Below, one piece after another: positions 28,023 through 36,567 of a stretch of DNA of 64,000 bases. Origin of the DNA: an uncultured Bacteroidales bacterium (GTDB lineage Bacteria > Bacteroidota > Bacteroidia > Bacteroidales > UBA932); assembly GCA_947305645.1 (NCBI GenBank), contig CAMZEC010000004.1:1-64000 (forward strand), written 5' to 3'. Below the pieces are notes generated by a model. It was not told the DNA's origin. It worked only from the letters and a program-made list of their open reading frames with translations, and did not search any database. Numbering within the stretch: position 1 is the stretch's first letter; the number at the start of each line of letters is the position of its first letter. Both the position numbers and the translations under genes were made by a program.

Positions 28023-28730
28023 ATGGCAGCAGATAAGCTTCAAATCAAACAGACCATTCTGGACGGCGTCCAGTATGGCATCAAGAACGTTGTTCCCCTC
28101 ATTCTCATGGTAATTCTCTACGTGGTTACAATCTGGATTCCCTGGCTCAACGTAGGAACAACCGTCGGTCTGTACAAGTCGGTCATTAAGATCGGTCGCG
28201 GCGAGGTCATCAACCCGGTCGACATCTTTGCAAAAGAGAACTGGCAGAACCTTGGCGACTTCTTCCTTCTTATGGGGCTTATGAGTATCGGAATCACTGC
28301 TGCGTGCATGTTTGTTTTCATCCCCGGCATCATCCTTTCCTTCGCATGGTCGTTCGCTCTCTACTTCTTTATCGACAAGGGCCTCTCTCCTACTAAAGCA
28401 TTGAAAGTCAGCTATAAAGTCACGGACGGTGAGAAGTGGACCATCTTCTGGATCATGCTCATTGTGTGTGTGCTTGGCGGAATCGTTTGCGGTCTCTTTG
28501 CCGGTCTGGCTACTATCAAATATGTTGGCTGGCTCTTCGCTATCCTTTGCTTTGCAGCATATCTCATCACGTTCGCCGTTCTCCTTGCTGTTGACGGTGT
28601 AATGTACAAGTACTTCTCCGAGAAGGCCGACAAAATCTTCGCAGACAAGATCGGCTGCTGCTGCAAGGAAGAGCCCAAGGCTCCCGAGGCTCCTGTTGCA
28701 CCCGCCGCCCCTGAGGCTCCGGCCGAATAG
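28023..28730 (+). CDS. Integral membrane protein of unknown function
   Basis: Several TM segments; C-terminal Ala/Pro-rich tail. Confidence 0.65.
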   Translation: MAADKLQIKQTILDGVQYGIKNVVPLILMVILYVVTIWIPWLNVGTTVGLYKSVIKIGRGEVINPVDIFAKENWQNLGDFFLLMGLMSIGITAACMFVFIPGIILSFAWSFALYFFIDKGLSPTKALKVSYKVTDGEKWTIFWIMLIVCVLGGIVCGLFAGLATIKYVGWLFAILCFAAYLITFAVLLAVDGVMYKYFSEKADKIFADKIGCCCKEEPKAPEAPVAPAAPEAPAE

Positions 28731-28756
28731 CAGCCCTCGCTGATTATCAACGATAT

Positions 28757-28798
28757 AAAGAAATTGACCTGGTAGTTTTTTACCAGGTCAATTTCTTT
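28757..28798. terminator. Candidate bidirectional terminator between convergent genes
   Basis: 17-bp perfect arms AAAGAAATTGACCTGGT / ACCAGGTCAATTTCTTT with short T-rich loop. Confidence 0.75.
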
Positions 28799-28827
28799 AA
28801 CCAGCTGATTTTCAATAGAAATATCTG

Positions 28828-29367
28828 CTACCAGTTCTGCGCCGTAATCTCGAAGAACGACTTCGGATGAGCGCACACGGGGCAGAGCTCCGGAGCCTTG
28901 GTGCCGACCACTATGTGACCACAGTTGCGGCACTCCCACACCTTAACCTCGCTCTTTGCGAAAACTTCCTGAGCCTCAATATTGTGCAGAAGTGCGCGAT
29001 AGCGCTCCTCGTGCCTCTTCTCGATGGCTGCGACCAGGCGGAACTTGGCGGCGAGAGCTTTGAATCCCTCTTCTTCGGCGGTCTTGGCGAAGCCCTCGTA
29101 CATGTCTGTCCACTCGAAGTTCTCGCCGGCTGCTGCGGCAGCCAGGTTCTCGGCTGTACTGCCGATGCCCTCGAGCTCCTTGAACCAGAGTTTGGCGTGC
29201 TCCTTCTCGTTGTCGGCGGTCTTGAGGAAGATCTCTGAGATCTGCTCGAAGCCCTCTTTCTTTGCTACGGATGCAAAATAGGTGTACTTGTTTCTCGCCT
29301 GTGATTCGCCGGCGAACGCTGCCTCCAGATTTTTCTCGGTCTGGGTACCTGCATACTTGTTAGCCAT
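28828..29367 (-). CDS. Rubrerythrin
   Basis: [27 protein letters not shown]-terminal rubredoxin-like [30 protein letters not shown]. Confidence 0.96.
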   Translation of the reverse strand: MANKYAGTQTEKNLEAAFAGESQARNKYTYFASVAKKEGFEQISEIFLKTADNEKEHAKLWFKELEGIGSTAENLAAAAAGENFEWTDMYEGFAKTAEEEGFKALAAKFRLVAAIEKRHEERYRALLHNIEAQEVFAKSEVKVWECRNCGHIVVGTKAPELCPVCAHPKSFFEITAQNW

Positions 29368-29463
29368 ATCGGTAATAGTTTAATGATTATTTCAAAAACG
29401 CTATTCGCAAATATAGCAATTATATTTTTAATAACCGATGTAGGAATATTATTATATTATTTG

Positions 29464-29471
29464 TACATTTG
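29464..29471 (+). promoter_or_regulatory. -7 box (TACATTTG) upstream of ugd leader
   Basis: TAnnTTTG match. Confidence 0.5.
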
Positions 29472-29475
29472 TATG

Positions 29476-29640
29476 TTTTATCACTCCACGATAAGACGGG
29501 GGATCGCGGACACCGCTCCCGGAGGGAGCAGGACCGATTGATACAGAGCAATGTGTCAAGGTCCCGGCCTCGACCGGAACCAGGTTTTTACCAGGGGCCG
29601 GAGAGGGGAAGATATTCACTAAAGCTAATAAAACTCTTTA
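29476..29640 (+). ncRNA. Structured 5' leader of unknown class upstream of ugd
   Basis: Successive hairpins: GCTCCC-GGA-GGGAGC (29515-29529), GGACC..TTGATACA..TGTGTCAA..GGTCC (29531-29564), CCGGCC...GGCCGG (29564-29601). Confidence 0.45.
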
Positions 29641-29647
29641 TTACGCT

Positions 29648-30946
29648 ATGAAAATCGCTGTAGCCGGAACCGGATATGTGGGAATGAGCATAGCTACACT
29701 TCTTGCCCAAAAGCATGAGGTGCTGGCTGTAGACGTTATTCCGGAGAAGGTCGACAAAATTAATAATCACGTTTCGCCCATCCAGGACGAATACATAGAG
29801 AAATATCTGGCAGAGAAACCGCTTAAGCTTACGGCGACGCTCGACGGGCGCTCGGCGTATGCTCAGGCGGATTTTGTCGTTATAGCGGCTCCTACCAACT
29901 ACGATCCGCAGAAGAACTTCTTCGACACTTCGCATGTCGAGGAGGTGGTGGAACTTGTGCTGGAGGTCAACCCACAGGCGGTGATGGTTATCAAGAGCAC
30001 CGTCCCGGTGGGCTACACCAAGGGCCTTCAGGCCAGGTGCCCTGCCGGCAAGTTCCTCTTCGCCCCGGAGTTCCTCCGCGAATCGAAGGCGCTGTACGAC
30101 AACCTCTACCCTAGCCGCATAATAGTCGGCTACGACAGATCCTTCGTCGCTGAGGCTCCTCAGGATGACAAAAAGAGGCGGTATGACGTTTCATGTCATC
30201 CTGAACGAAGTGAAGGATCTGTCAGCAACGCGGCGGAGCGGTTCGCCGGCCTGCTGAAAGAGGCGGCGCTGAACGAGCCGCCGGTGCTATTCATGGGCAC
30301 GACCGAGGCGGAGGCGGTGAAGCTCTTCGCCAACACCTACCTGGCCCTTCGCGTGAGCTACTTCAACGAGCTGGACACGTACGCCGAGATGAAGGGGCTG
30401 GACACCAGGGCCATCATAGAGGGCGTCGGGCTCGACCCGCGCATCGGCACGCATTACAACAACCCCAGCTTCGGTTACGGCGGCTACTGCCTCCCCAAGG
30501 ACACCAAGCAGCTGCTTGCCAACTTTAACGACGTGCCGGAGAACCTCATCCATGCCATAGTGGAGAGCAACCGCACGCGAAAGGACTACATAGCGGACCG
30601 GGTTCTGCAGAAAGCCGGTTACTACACCGCATCGAGCGCCTATGACACCGCCAAGGAGAAGGAGGTAGTCGTGGGCGTTTATCGTCTTACGATGAAGGCG
30701 GGCAGCGACAACTTTCGCCAGAGTGCGATACAGGGCATAATGAAGCGCATCAAGGCCAAGGGCGCCACGGTCATAGTTTACGAACCGTCGCTCGAGAACG
30801 GCAGCACCTTCTTCGGCAGCCGCGTGGTCAACGACCTCAAGGTCTTCAAGGCCCAGAGTGACGCCATCATCGCCAACCGCTACGACGCCTCCCTGGACGA
30901 CGTGGCCGCGAAAGTGTATACCAGAGATATTTTTAAGCGGGATTAG
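29648..30946 (+). CDS. ugd: UDP-glucose/UDP-sugar 6-dehydrogenase
   Basis: [49 protein letters not shown]. Confidence 0.92.
   Translation: MKIAVAGTGYVGMSIATLLAQKHEVLAVDVIPEKVDKINNHVSPIQDEYIEKYLAEKPLKLTATLDGRSAYAQADFVVIAAPTNYDPQKNFFDTSHVEEVVELVLEVNPQAVMVIKSTVPVGYTKGLQARCPAGKFLFAPEFLRESKALYDNLYPSRIIVGYDRSFVAEAPQDDKKRRYDVSCHPERSEGSVSNAAERFAGLLKEAALNEPPVLFMGTTEAEAVKLFANTYLALRVSYFNELDTYAEMKGLDTRAIIEGVGLDPRIGTHYNNPSFGYGGYCLPKDTKQLLANFNDVPENLIHAIVESNRTRKDYIADRVLQKAGYYTASSAYDTAKEKEVVVGVYRLTMKAGSDNFRQSAIQGIMKRIKAKGATVIVYEPSLENGSTFFGSRVVNDLKVFKAQSDAIIANRYDASLDDVAAKVYTRDIFKRD
30137..30220. repeat. Family-A inverted pair in frame in ugd
   Basis: AGATCCTTCGTCGCTGAGGCTCCTCAGGATGACA ... TGTCATCCTGAACGAAGTGAAGGATCT. 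Confidence 0.92.
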
Positions 30947-30954
30947 CTCCCGCC

Positions 30955-30981
30955 TGTCATTCTGAACGAAGTGAAGAATCT
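30955..30981 (+). repeat. Family-A copy abutting the rfbA start codon
   Basis: tgtcattctgaacgaagtgaagaatct immediately followed by ATG. Confidence 0.95.
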
Positions 30982-31887
30982 ATGAAAGGAATTGTGCTCG
31001 CCGGCGGCTCCGGCACCCGTCTCTATCCCATAACCAAGGGCGTCAGCAAGCAGCTGCTGCCCATCTACGACAAGCCGATGGTGTATTATCCCGTGAGCGT
31101 GCTTATGCTCGCGGGCATCAGGGACATCCTCATCATCAGCACGCCCCAGGACCTGCCGGGATTCCGCAGGCTGCTGGGAGACGGCTCCGATTACGGGGTG
31201 CGCTTCGAGTACGCCGAGCAGCCGAGTCCCGACGGCCTTGCGCAGGCATTCATAATCGGCGAGAAGTTCATCGGCGACGACTGCGCCTGCCTGGTGCTGG
31301 GGGACAACATCTTCCATGGTGCCGGCTTTACCAAGCTGCTGAAGGAAGCGGTGCGCACGGCGGAGGGGGAGTGTAAGGCTACCGTCTTCGGCTACTGGGT
31401 CGGCGATCCCGAGCGCTACGGCGTGGCCGAATTCGACCGCGACGGCAACTGCCTGAGCATTGAGGAGAAGCCGAAGGAGCCCAAGAGCAACTATGCCGTC
31501 GTGGGCCTCTATTTCTACCCCAACAAGGTGGTGGACGTGGCGAAGCACATCAAGCCGAGCGCCCGCGGGGAGCTGGAAATCACCACCGTGAACCAGGAGT
31601 TCCTGGCAGCAGGCGAGCTGAAGGTGCAGACGCTGGGACGCGGCTTCGCGTGGCTCGACACCGGCACCCACGACTCCCTCGCGGAGGCGTCCATATACAT
31701 TGAGACCATCGAGAAGCGGCAGGGTCTCAAAGTAGCGTGCCTGGAGGGCATAGCGCTCACCCGCGGGTGGATTACACCCGCCCGCGTGCGTGAGATTGCC
31801 GCCCCCATGGCCAAGAACCAGTACGGCCAGTACCTGCTGAAAATGGCCGACGAAATTGAAAAGAACGGTCCGTTCGACATTGAGTGA
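30982..31887 (+). CDS. rfbA: Glucose-1-phosphate thymidylyltransferase (copy 1)
   Basis: [37 protein letters not shown]. Confidence 0.97.
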   Translation: MKGIVLAGGSGTRLYPITKGVSKQLLPIYDKPMVYYPVSVLMLAGIRDILIISTPQDLPGFRRLLGDGSDYGVRFEYAEQPSPDGLAQAFIIGEKFIGDDCACLVLGDNIFHGAGFTKLLKEAVRTAEGECKATVFGYWVGDPERYGVAEFDRDGNCLSIEEKPKEPKSNYAVVGLYFYPNKVVDVAKHIKPSARGELEITTVNQEFLAAGELKVQTLGRGFAWLDTGTHDSLAEASIYIETIEKRQGLKVACLEGIALTRGWITPARVREIAAPMAKNQYGQYLLKMADEIEKNGPFDIE

Positions 31888-31905
31888 CTGCCGTACGACC
31901 TCACC

Positions 31906-31951
31906 TGTCATTCTGAGCCCCTTATGTCATTCTGAGCGAAGCGAAGAATCT
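31906..31951 (+). repeat. Family-A copies abutting the rfbC start codon
   Basis: tgtcattctgagccccttatgtcattctgagcgaagcgaagaatct then ATG. Confidence 0.94.
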
Positions 31952-32530
31952 ATGATCAACATCTTAACAACTGCCATCCCCGGCGCGGTCATCATTGAAC
32001 CGCGCGTGTTCGGCGACGCCCGCGGCTACTTCTTCGAAAGCTGGAGCGAGCGGGACTTCGACGCTGCCGTGCGCCCGGTGCGATGGGTGCAGGACAACGA
32101 GAGCAAGAGCTCTTACGGCGTGCTCCGCGGCCTGCATTTCCAGACGGGACGCCACTCGCAGAGCAAACTCGTGCGCGTGGTGAGCGGGCGCGTGCTGGAC
32201 GTAGCGGTGGACATCCGCAGAGGGTCCCCCTGGTTCGGGCAGCACGTGGCGTGCGAGCTGAGCGGGGAAAACCACAGGCAGTTCTTCATCCCCCGCGGCT
32301 TTGCCCACGGATTCGCGGTGCTGAGTCCGGAGGCGGTCTTCCAGTACAAGTGCGACAGCCTCTACGAGCCCGCGGCCGAGGGCGCCATCACCTGGAACGA
32401 CCCTGCCCTCGGAATCGACTGGGGCCTCCCGGAGGCCGATATCCTGCTGTCGGAGAAGGACAAGCACCACCCGCTGCTGGCGGACGCTCCGGAGCTGTTT
32501 GACTATTCCATTGACTATTACGCCGAATGA
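31952..32530 (+). CDS. rfbC: dTDP-4-dehydrorhamnose 3,5-epimerase (ORF open from 31856; ATG at 31952 likely)
   Basis: VIIEPRVFGDARGYFFESW; RGLHFQ; FFIPRGFAHGF. Confidence 0.95.
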   Translation: MINILTTAIPGAVIIEPRVFGDARGYFFESWSERDFDAAVRPVRWVQDNESKSSYGVLRGLHFQTGRHSQSKLVRVVSGRVLDVAVDIRRGSPWFGQHVACELSGENHRQFFIPRGFAHGFAVLSPEAVFQYKCDSLYEPAAEGAITWNDPALGIDWGLPEADILLSEKDKHHPLLADAPELFDYSIDYYAE

Positions 32531-33606
32531 AGATACTTGTAACTGGTGCCAACGGGCAGCTCGGACGCAGCCTGAGAGAACGCTCTGTCATCCAGAGCAC
32601 CGCTCCTGTCATCCAGAGCGCCGCTCCTGTCATCCAGAGCGAAGCGAAGGATCTCTCCTTCGTCTTCACGGACGTCACGGACGCCCCCGGCGTGCAGACC
32701 GTGCACCTGGACATCACCGATGCTGCCGCAGTGCGGGCGATGGTTGCCGCTGAGAAGGTGGATGTGATAGTGAACTGTGCGGCCTACACCAACGTGGACG
32801 CGGCGGAGGACAACCCGGAGGTGGCGGAACTGCTGAACGCGACGGCGGTGGGCATCCTGGCGGAGGCGATGAAGGAGGTCGGCGGCCTGCTGGTGCACAT
32901 CTCCACCGACTACGTTTTCGGTGGCGAACCGTACAACACCCCGTGCACGGAGGAGCAGAAGGGCACGCCCACGGGCGCGTACGGCCTGAGTAAGCTCCAC
33001 GGGGAGCAGGCGATTCTCGCTTCCGGCGTGCGGTATATCATCATCCGCACCGGCTGGCTCTACAGCGAGTACGGCAAGAATTTCGTTAAGACCATGTTGC
33101 GCCTTACCGCCGAGCGGCCGCAGCTGAGCGTAGTGTTCGATCAGGTCGGTACGCCTACGTATGCCGGGGACCTCGCTGAGGCGATCCTTCGGATTTTAGA
33201 TCCTTCGTCGCCTGCGGCTCCTCAGGATGACAATTATGGTAGCCCCGCCTCCTCCTGTCATCCTGAATGCCCCTCCTGTCATCCTGAACGCTCCTCCTGT
33301 CATCCTGAATGCCCCTCCTGTCATCCTGAATGCCCCTCCTGTCATCCTGAGCGAAGCGAAGGATCTATCTTCAACTTCAGCAACGAGGGCGTCTGTTCGT
33401 GGTACGACTTCGCGAAGGCGATCGCTGAGTATGCTGGTCATTCTGGGTGCGAGATTAGGCCGTGCCATTCTGACGAATTTCCCTCCAAGGTGCATCGCCC
33501 ATCATATTCGGTGCTCGACAAGACCAAGATAAAGAATACTTTCGGACTGCAGATCCCGTACTGGACCGAGTCCCTCAAAAAATGCATACAGAACCTTAAC
33601 GCATGA
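32527..33606 (+). CDS. rfbD: dTDP-4-dehydrorhamnose reductase with two repeat-derived insertions
   Basis: MKILVTGANGQLGRSLRE; VNCAAYTNVDAAE; ISTDYVF; YGLSKLHGEQ. Confidence 0.94.
   Translation: MKILVTGANGQLGRSLRERSVIQSTAPVIQSAAPVIQSEAKDLSFVFTDVTDAPGVQTVHLDITDAAAVRAMVAAEKVDVIVNCAAYTNVDAAEDNPEVAELLNATAVGILAEAMKEVGGLLVHISTDYVFGGEPYNTPCTEEQKGTPTGAYGLSKLHGEQAILASGVRYIIIRTGWLYSEYGKNFVKTMLRLTAERPQLSVVFDQVGTPTYAGDLAEAILRILDPSSPAAPQDDNYGSPASSCHPECPSCHPERSSCHPECPSCHPECPSCHPERSEGSIFNFSNEGVCSWYDFAKAIAEYAGHSGCEIRPCHSDEFPSKVHRPSYSVLDKTKIKNTFGLQIPYWTESLKKCIQNLNA
32586..32654 (+). repeat. Family-A tandem array in rfbD (VIQSTAPVIQSAAPVIQSEAKDL)
   Basis: TGTCATCCAGAGC-type units ending GCGAAGCGAAGGATCT. Confidence 0.93.
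33198..33366. repeat. Family-A inverted copy plus 5-unit direct array in rfbD
   Basis: agatccttcgtcgcctgcggctcctcaggatgaca (33198-33232) then (TGTCATCCTGAATGCCCCTCC)n ending gcgaagcgaaggatct (33256-33366). Confidence 0.94.
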
Positions 33607-34781
33607 AACGTACAATCATCATAACCGGCGGTGCCGGATTCATTGGCTCGCACGTGGTGCGCCTCTTCGTGAACAAGTATCCTGAGTATAAGATCATTAA
33701 CCTGGATAAGTTGACCTATGCCGGCAACTTGGCCAACCTCAAGGACATTGAGGATAAGCCGAATTACAGGTTTGTCAAGATGGACATCTGCGACTTCGAC
33801 GGTGTGCTCAAGCTCATGCAGGAGGAGCACGTGGACGGAATCATCCACCTGGCCGCCGAGAGTCATGTGGACCGCAGCATCAAGGATCCGTTCACCTTCG
33901 CGCAGACGAATGTGATGGGTACGCTTTCGCTTCTGCAGGCTGCGAAGGCATATTGGGAACCTCTCGGCTGGAAGGTCTGTCATTCTGAGCGCAGCGAAGA
34001 ATCTCGAAGCGAAGAATCTGTATCATGCCGCTTCTACCACATCTCCACCGACGAGGTGTACGGAGCCCTTCAGATGACTCACCCCGAGGGCATCGAGCCT
34101 CCGTTCACGACCAAGGCGAGTTCCGGAGAGCACCATCTGGCATACGGTGACAAGTTCTTCACGGAGGACCTGAAGTACCAGCCGCACAGCCCGTACAGTG
34201 CCGCCAAGGCTTCATCAGACCATTTCGTGAGGGCGTTCCATGATACCTACGGCATGCCGACGGTGGTCACGAATTGCTCCAATAATTACGGCCCCTACCA
34301 GTTCCCTGAGAAGCTTATCCCGCTCTTCATCAACAACATCAGGCATCGCAAGCCGCTGCCGGTGTACGGCAAGGGAGAGAACGTCCGCGACTGGCTGTAC
34401 GTAGAGGATCATGCCCGCGCCATCGACCTCATCTTCCACGAGGGCAAGGTGGGGGAGACCTACAACATCGGCGGGTTCAACGAGTGGAAGAACATCGACA
34501 TCATCAAGGTGCTCATCAATACGGTAGACCGTCTGCTGGGCCGTCCAGAGGGCGCCGACATGGATCTGATCACCTATGTCACCGACCGTGCGGGGCACGA
34601 CCTGCGCTACGCCATCGACTCCAGCAAGCTCCAGAAGGAGCTCGGATGGGAGCCGTCCCTGCAGTTCGAGGAGGGCATCGAAAAGACCGTCCGCTGGTAC
34701 CTCGACAACCAGGCCTGGATGGACAACGTCACCTCCGGCGACTACCAGAAGTATTACGAGGATATGTACGCCGGCCGCTAA
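33603..34781 (+). CDS. rfbB: dTDP-glucose 4,6-dehydratase
   Basis: IIITGGAGFIGSHVVRLFV; HISTDEVYGAL; YSAAKASSDHFVRAF. Confidence 0.96.
   Translation: MKRTIIITGGAGFIGSHVVRLFVNKYPEYKIINLDKLTYAGNLANLKDIEDKPNYRFVKMDICDFDGVLKLMQEEHVDGIIHLAAESHVDRSIKDPFTFAQTNVMGTLSLLQAAKAYWEPLGWKVCHSERSEESRSEESVSCRFYHISTDEVYGALQMTHPEGIEPPFTTKASSGEHHLAYGDKFFTEDLKYQPHSPYSAAKASSDHFVRAFHDTYGMPTVVTNCSNNYGPYQFPEKLIPLFINNIRHRKPLPVYGKGENVRDWLYVEDHARAIDLIFHEGKVGETYNIGGFNEWKNIDIIKVLINTVDRLLGRPEGADMDLITYVTDRAGHDLRYAIDSSKLQKELGWEPSLQFEEGIEKTVRWYLDNQAWMDNVTSGDYQKYYEDMYAGR
33978..34019 (+). repeat. Family-A copy in frame in rfbB ([14 protein letters not shown])
   Basis: tgtcattctgagcgcagcgaagaatctcgaagcgaagaatct. Confidence 0.94.
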
Positions 34782-34787
34782 GCAGCG

Positions 34788-34814
34788 TCATTGCCGGCAT
34801 GACCGGCAATCTAA
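34788..34814. repeat. Family-B palindromic repeat (intergenic)
   Basis: gtcATTGCCGGcatgaCCGGCAATct; same type as 19854-19880 and 44806-44830. Confidence 0.75.
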
Positions 34815-34820
34815 AACAAA

Positions 34821-35999
34821 ATGAAATCGATACTCGTAACCGGTAGTGCCGGGTTTATAGGAGCCAATTTGGTGCTCAGGCTGCTCGAAAGCGAGGAGCC
34901 GCTGGGCGTCGTAGGGCTGGATAAGCTGAATGATTATTACGACCCGGGACTGAAGGAGTATCGCTTGAGGAGGATAGAGGAGAAAGCTGGGAAGCATACG
35001 GGGCATAAGTACCTGTTCGTGAAGGGCGACATCACCGACAAGGAACTTGTGGAGCGCCTGTTCGCGGAACACAAGTTCGATATTGTTGTGAACCTGGCCG
35101 CCCAGGCGGGAGTGAGGTATTCGATAGAGAACCCGGATGCGTACGTAGAGAGCAACGTGATTGGGTTCTACAATATCCTGGAAGCGTGCCGTAGATCCTT
35201 CGGCAAGCCTCAGGATGACAAGGAAAGTGTCATTCTGAGCGAAAGCGAAGAATCTAGCTACCGAGGCGTCCAACACCTGATCTATGCCAGCAGCAGTTCG
35301 GTTTACGGCGGCAGCAAAAAGGTGCCGTTCAGTGTTGAAGATAAGGTGGATGATCCCGTGAGCCTGTATGCGGCCACGAAGAAGAGCAACGAGTTGTTCG
35401 CGTCGTGCTACAGTCGGTTGTACGGTATCCCTTGCACCGGCCTCCGCTTTTTTACGGTTTACGGTCCCGCCGGCCGGCCGGATATGGCCTACTTCGGTTT
35501 CACCGACAAGCTGGTCCGTGGAGGGAAGATTCAGATCTTCAACTACGGGGCTTGCGAGCGCGACTTTACGTATATCGATGATATAGTCGAGGGGATTGTG
35601 CGGGTGATGTCACATCCTCCAGTATGTCATTCTGAGCGCTCTTGTCATTCTGAGCGTGATTGTCATTCTGAGCGAAGCGAAGAATCTAGATCCTTCGTCG
35701 CTGGCGCTCCTCAGGATGACAGCGCCCCTCAACGAATCTACAACATCGGAGGCGGGCAGCCGGTGAAGCTGCTGGACTTCGTGCAGACGCTCCAGGAAGA
35801 GCTCGTCCGTGCCGGAGTGCTTCCGCAGGACTACGACTTCGACGCCCACAAGGAGCTCGTCCCCATGCAGCCGGGCGACGTACCGGTGACGTATGCGGAC
35901 ACCTCGGCCCTCGAGCGCGACTTCGGCTTCACCCCGCAGGTTCCGTTGCGAGAGGGGTTGAGGAAGTTCGCCGAGTGGTATAAAGAGTATTACGGATAA
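34821..35999 (+). CDS. NAD-dependent epimerase/dehydratase (UDP-glucuronate 4-epimerase-like)
   Basis: SILVTGSAGFIGANLVLRLL; VNLAAQAGVRYSIENP; YASSSSVYGG. Confidence 0.88.
   Translation: MKSILVTGSAGFIGANLVLRLLESEEPLGVVGLDKLNDYYDPGLKEYRLRRIEEKAGKHTGHKYLFVKGDITDKELVERLFAEHKFDIVVNLAAQAGVRYSIENPDAYVESNVIGFYNILEACRRSFGKPQDDKESVILSESEESSYRGVQHLIYASSSSVYGGSKKVPFSVEDKVDDPVSLYAATKKSNELFASCYSRLYGIPCTGLRFFTVYGPAGRPDMAYFGFTDKLVRGGKIQIFNYGACERDFTYIDDIVEGIVRVMSHPPVCHSERSCHSERDCHSERSEESRSFVAGAPQDDSAPQRIYNIGGGQPVKLLDFVQTLQEELVRAGVLPQDYDFDAHKELVPMQPGDVPVTYADTSALERDFGFTPQVPLREGLRKFAEWYKEYYG
35193..35255. repeat. Family-A inverted pair in frame in the epimerase
   Basis: agatccttcggcaagcctcaggatgaca...tgtcattctgagcgaaagcgaagaatct. 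Confidence 0.92.
35625..35721. repeat. Family-A array plus inverted copy in frame in the epimerase
   Basis: three tgtcattctgagc units ending gaagaatct, then agatccttcgtcgctggcgctcctcaggatgaca. Confidence 0.93.
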
Positions 36000-36526
36000 C
36001 AAAAAGGGGCCCCCAATGGTGGGCGACCCTTAGTGTGGATGGGTAAGCAGAACACGGCGAGAGCCGTCAGCGAACTAAGTTATCTTTCGATAACGCGTTC
36101 TTATGGTTTTTGTCGCAACCCTCAGAACCTTTGAGATTGTTCTGATTGTTTCCCTGACCCGCTGGAGTTCCAGGCTGAAGCCGAAGGAGAACGTAGATTT
36201 GATTTTAACCATAACCATTATAATGCAGTGGAGATTAGTAACGGGAGCATTGGATTAGATAAGAGGACCATTACCTCAGGGAGTACGCATCCGGGAAATA
36301 AAAAAGTAGAGCACTTCCTCTCTCAAGAAAATGCTCTATGTTTCTTTGCCCTTTCTCAAGGGGCCTCAAACTAAACTCATCACAAAGATAGAGCATTATT
36401 TTGGGTTTTCCAAACCATTTTAAGGGCCTGAATTGAAATTAATCATAGCAAGTTTCAAACATTTTTGACCTGCAAGATACAAATAGCTATCGGTTGTTTT
36501 TTAAAACGCAACGCTTAAGTTATAAC
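35997..36526. repeat. 530-bp non-coding direct repeat, copy 1
   Basis: Matches 37420-37949 at constant offset 1423 without indels; only 3 substitutions seen, all near the 3' end. Confidence 0.97.
36300..36378 (-). ncRNA. Candidate small RNA within repeat copy 1
   Basis: Minus-strand TATCTTTG box (36383-36390), CCCTT-GAGA-AAGGG hairpin, then TAGAGCATTTTC...GGAAGTGCTCTA followed by TTTTTT. Confidence 0.35.
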
Positions 36527-36567
36527 TAATTGATTTACAGGTATCGTTTATACGAGAATCGTAAAAA

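Noticed and set aside
29510-29535. SRP (4.5S) RNA suggested by ccggagggagcagga
   Set aside because: The segment folds as a simple GCTCCC-GGA-GGGAGC hairpin and lacks the conserved asymmetric helix 8 loop
30943-31911. 322-aa minus-strand ORF opposite rfbA
   Set aside because: Antisense shadow; RfbA motifs on the + strand are unambiguous
35997-36526. Known housekeeping RNA (tmRNA, RNase P RNA, 6S, SRP) in the 530-bp repeat
   Set aside because: Conserved signatures (tmRNA GGGGCTGA...CCACCA, RNase P GAGGAAAGTC and ACAGNAA cores, SRP GGAAG/AGCAG loop) were not found by eye
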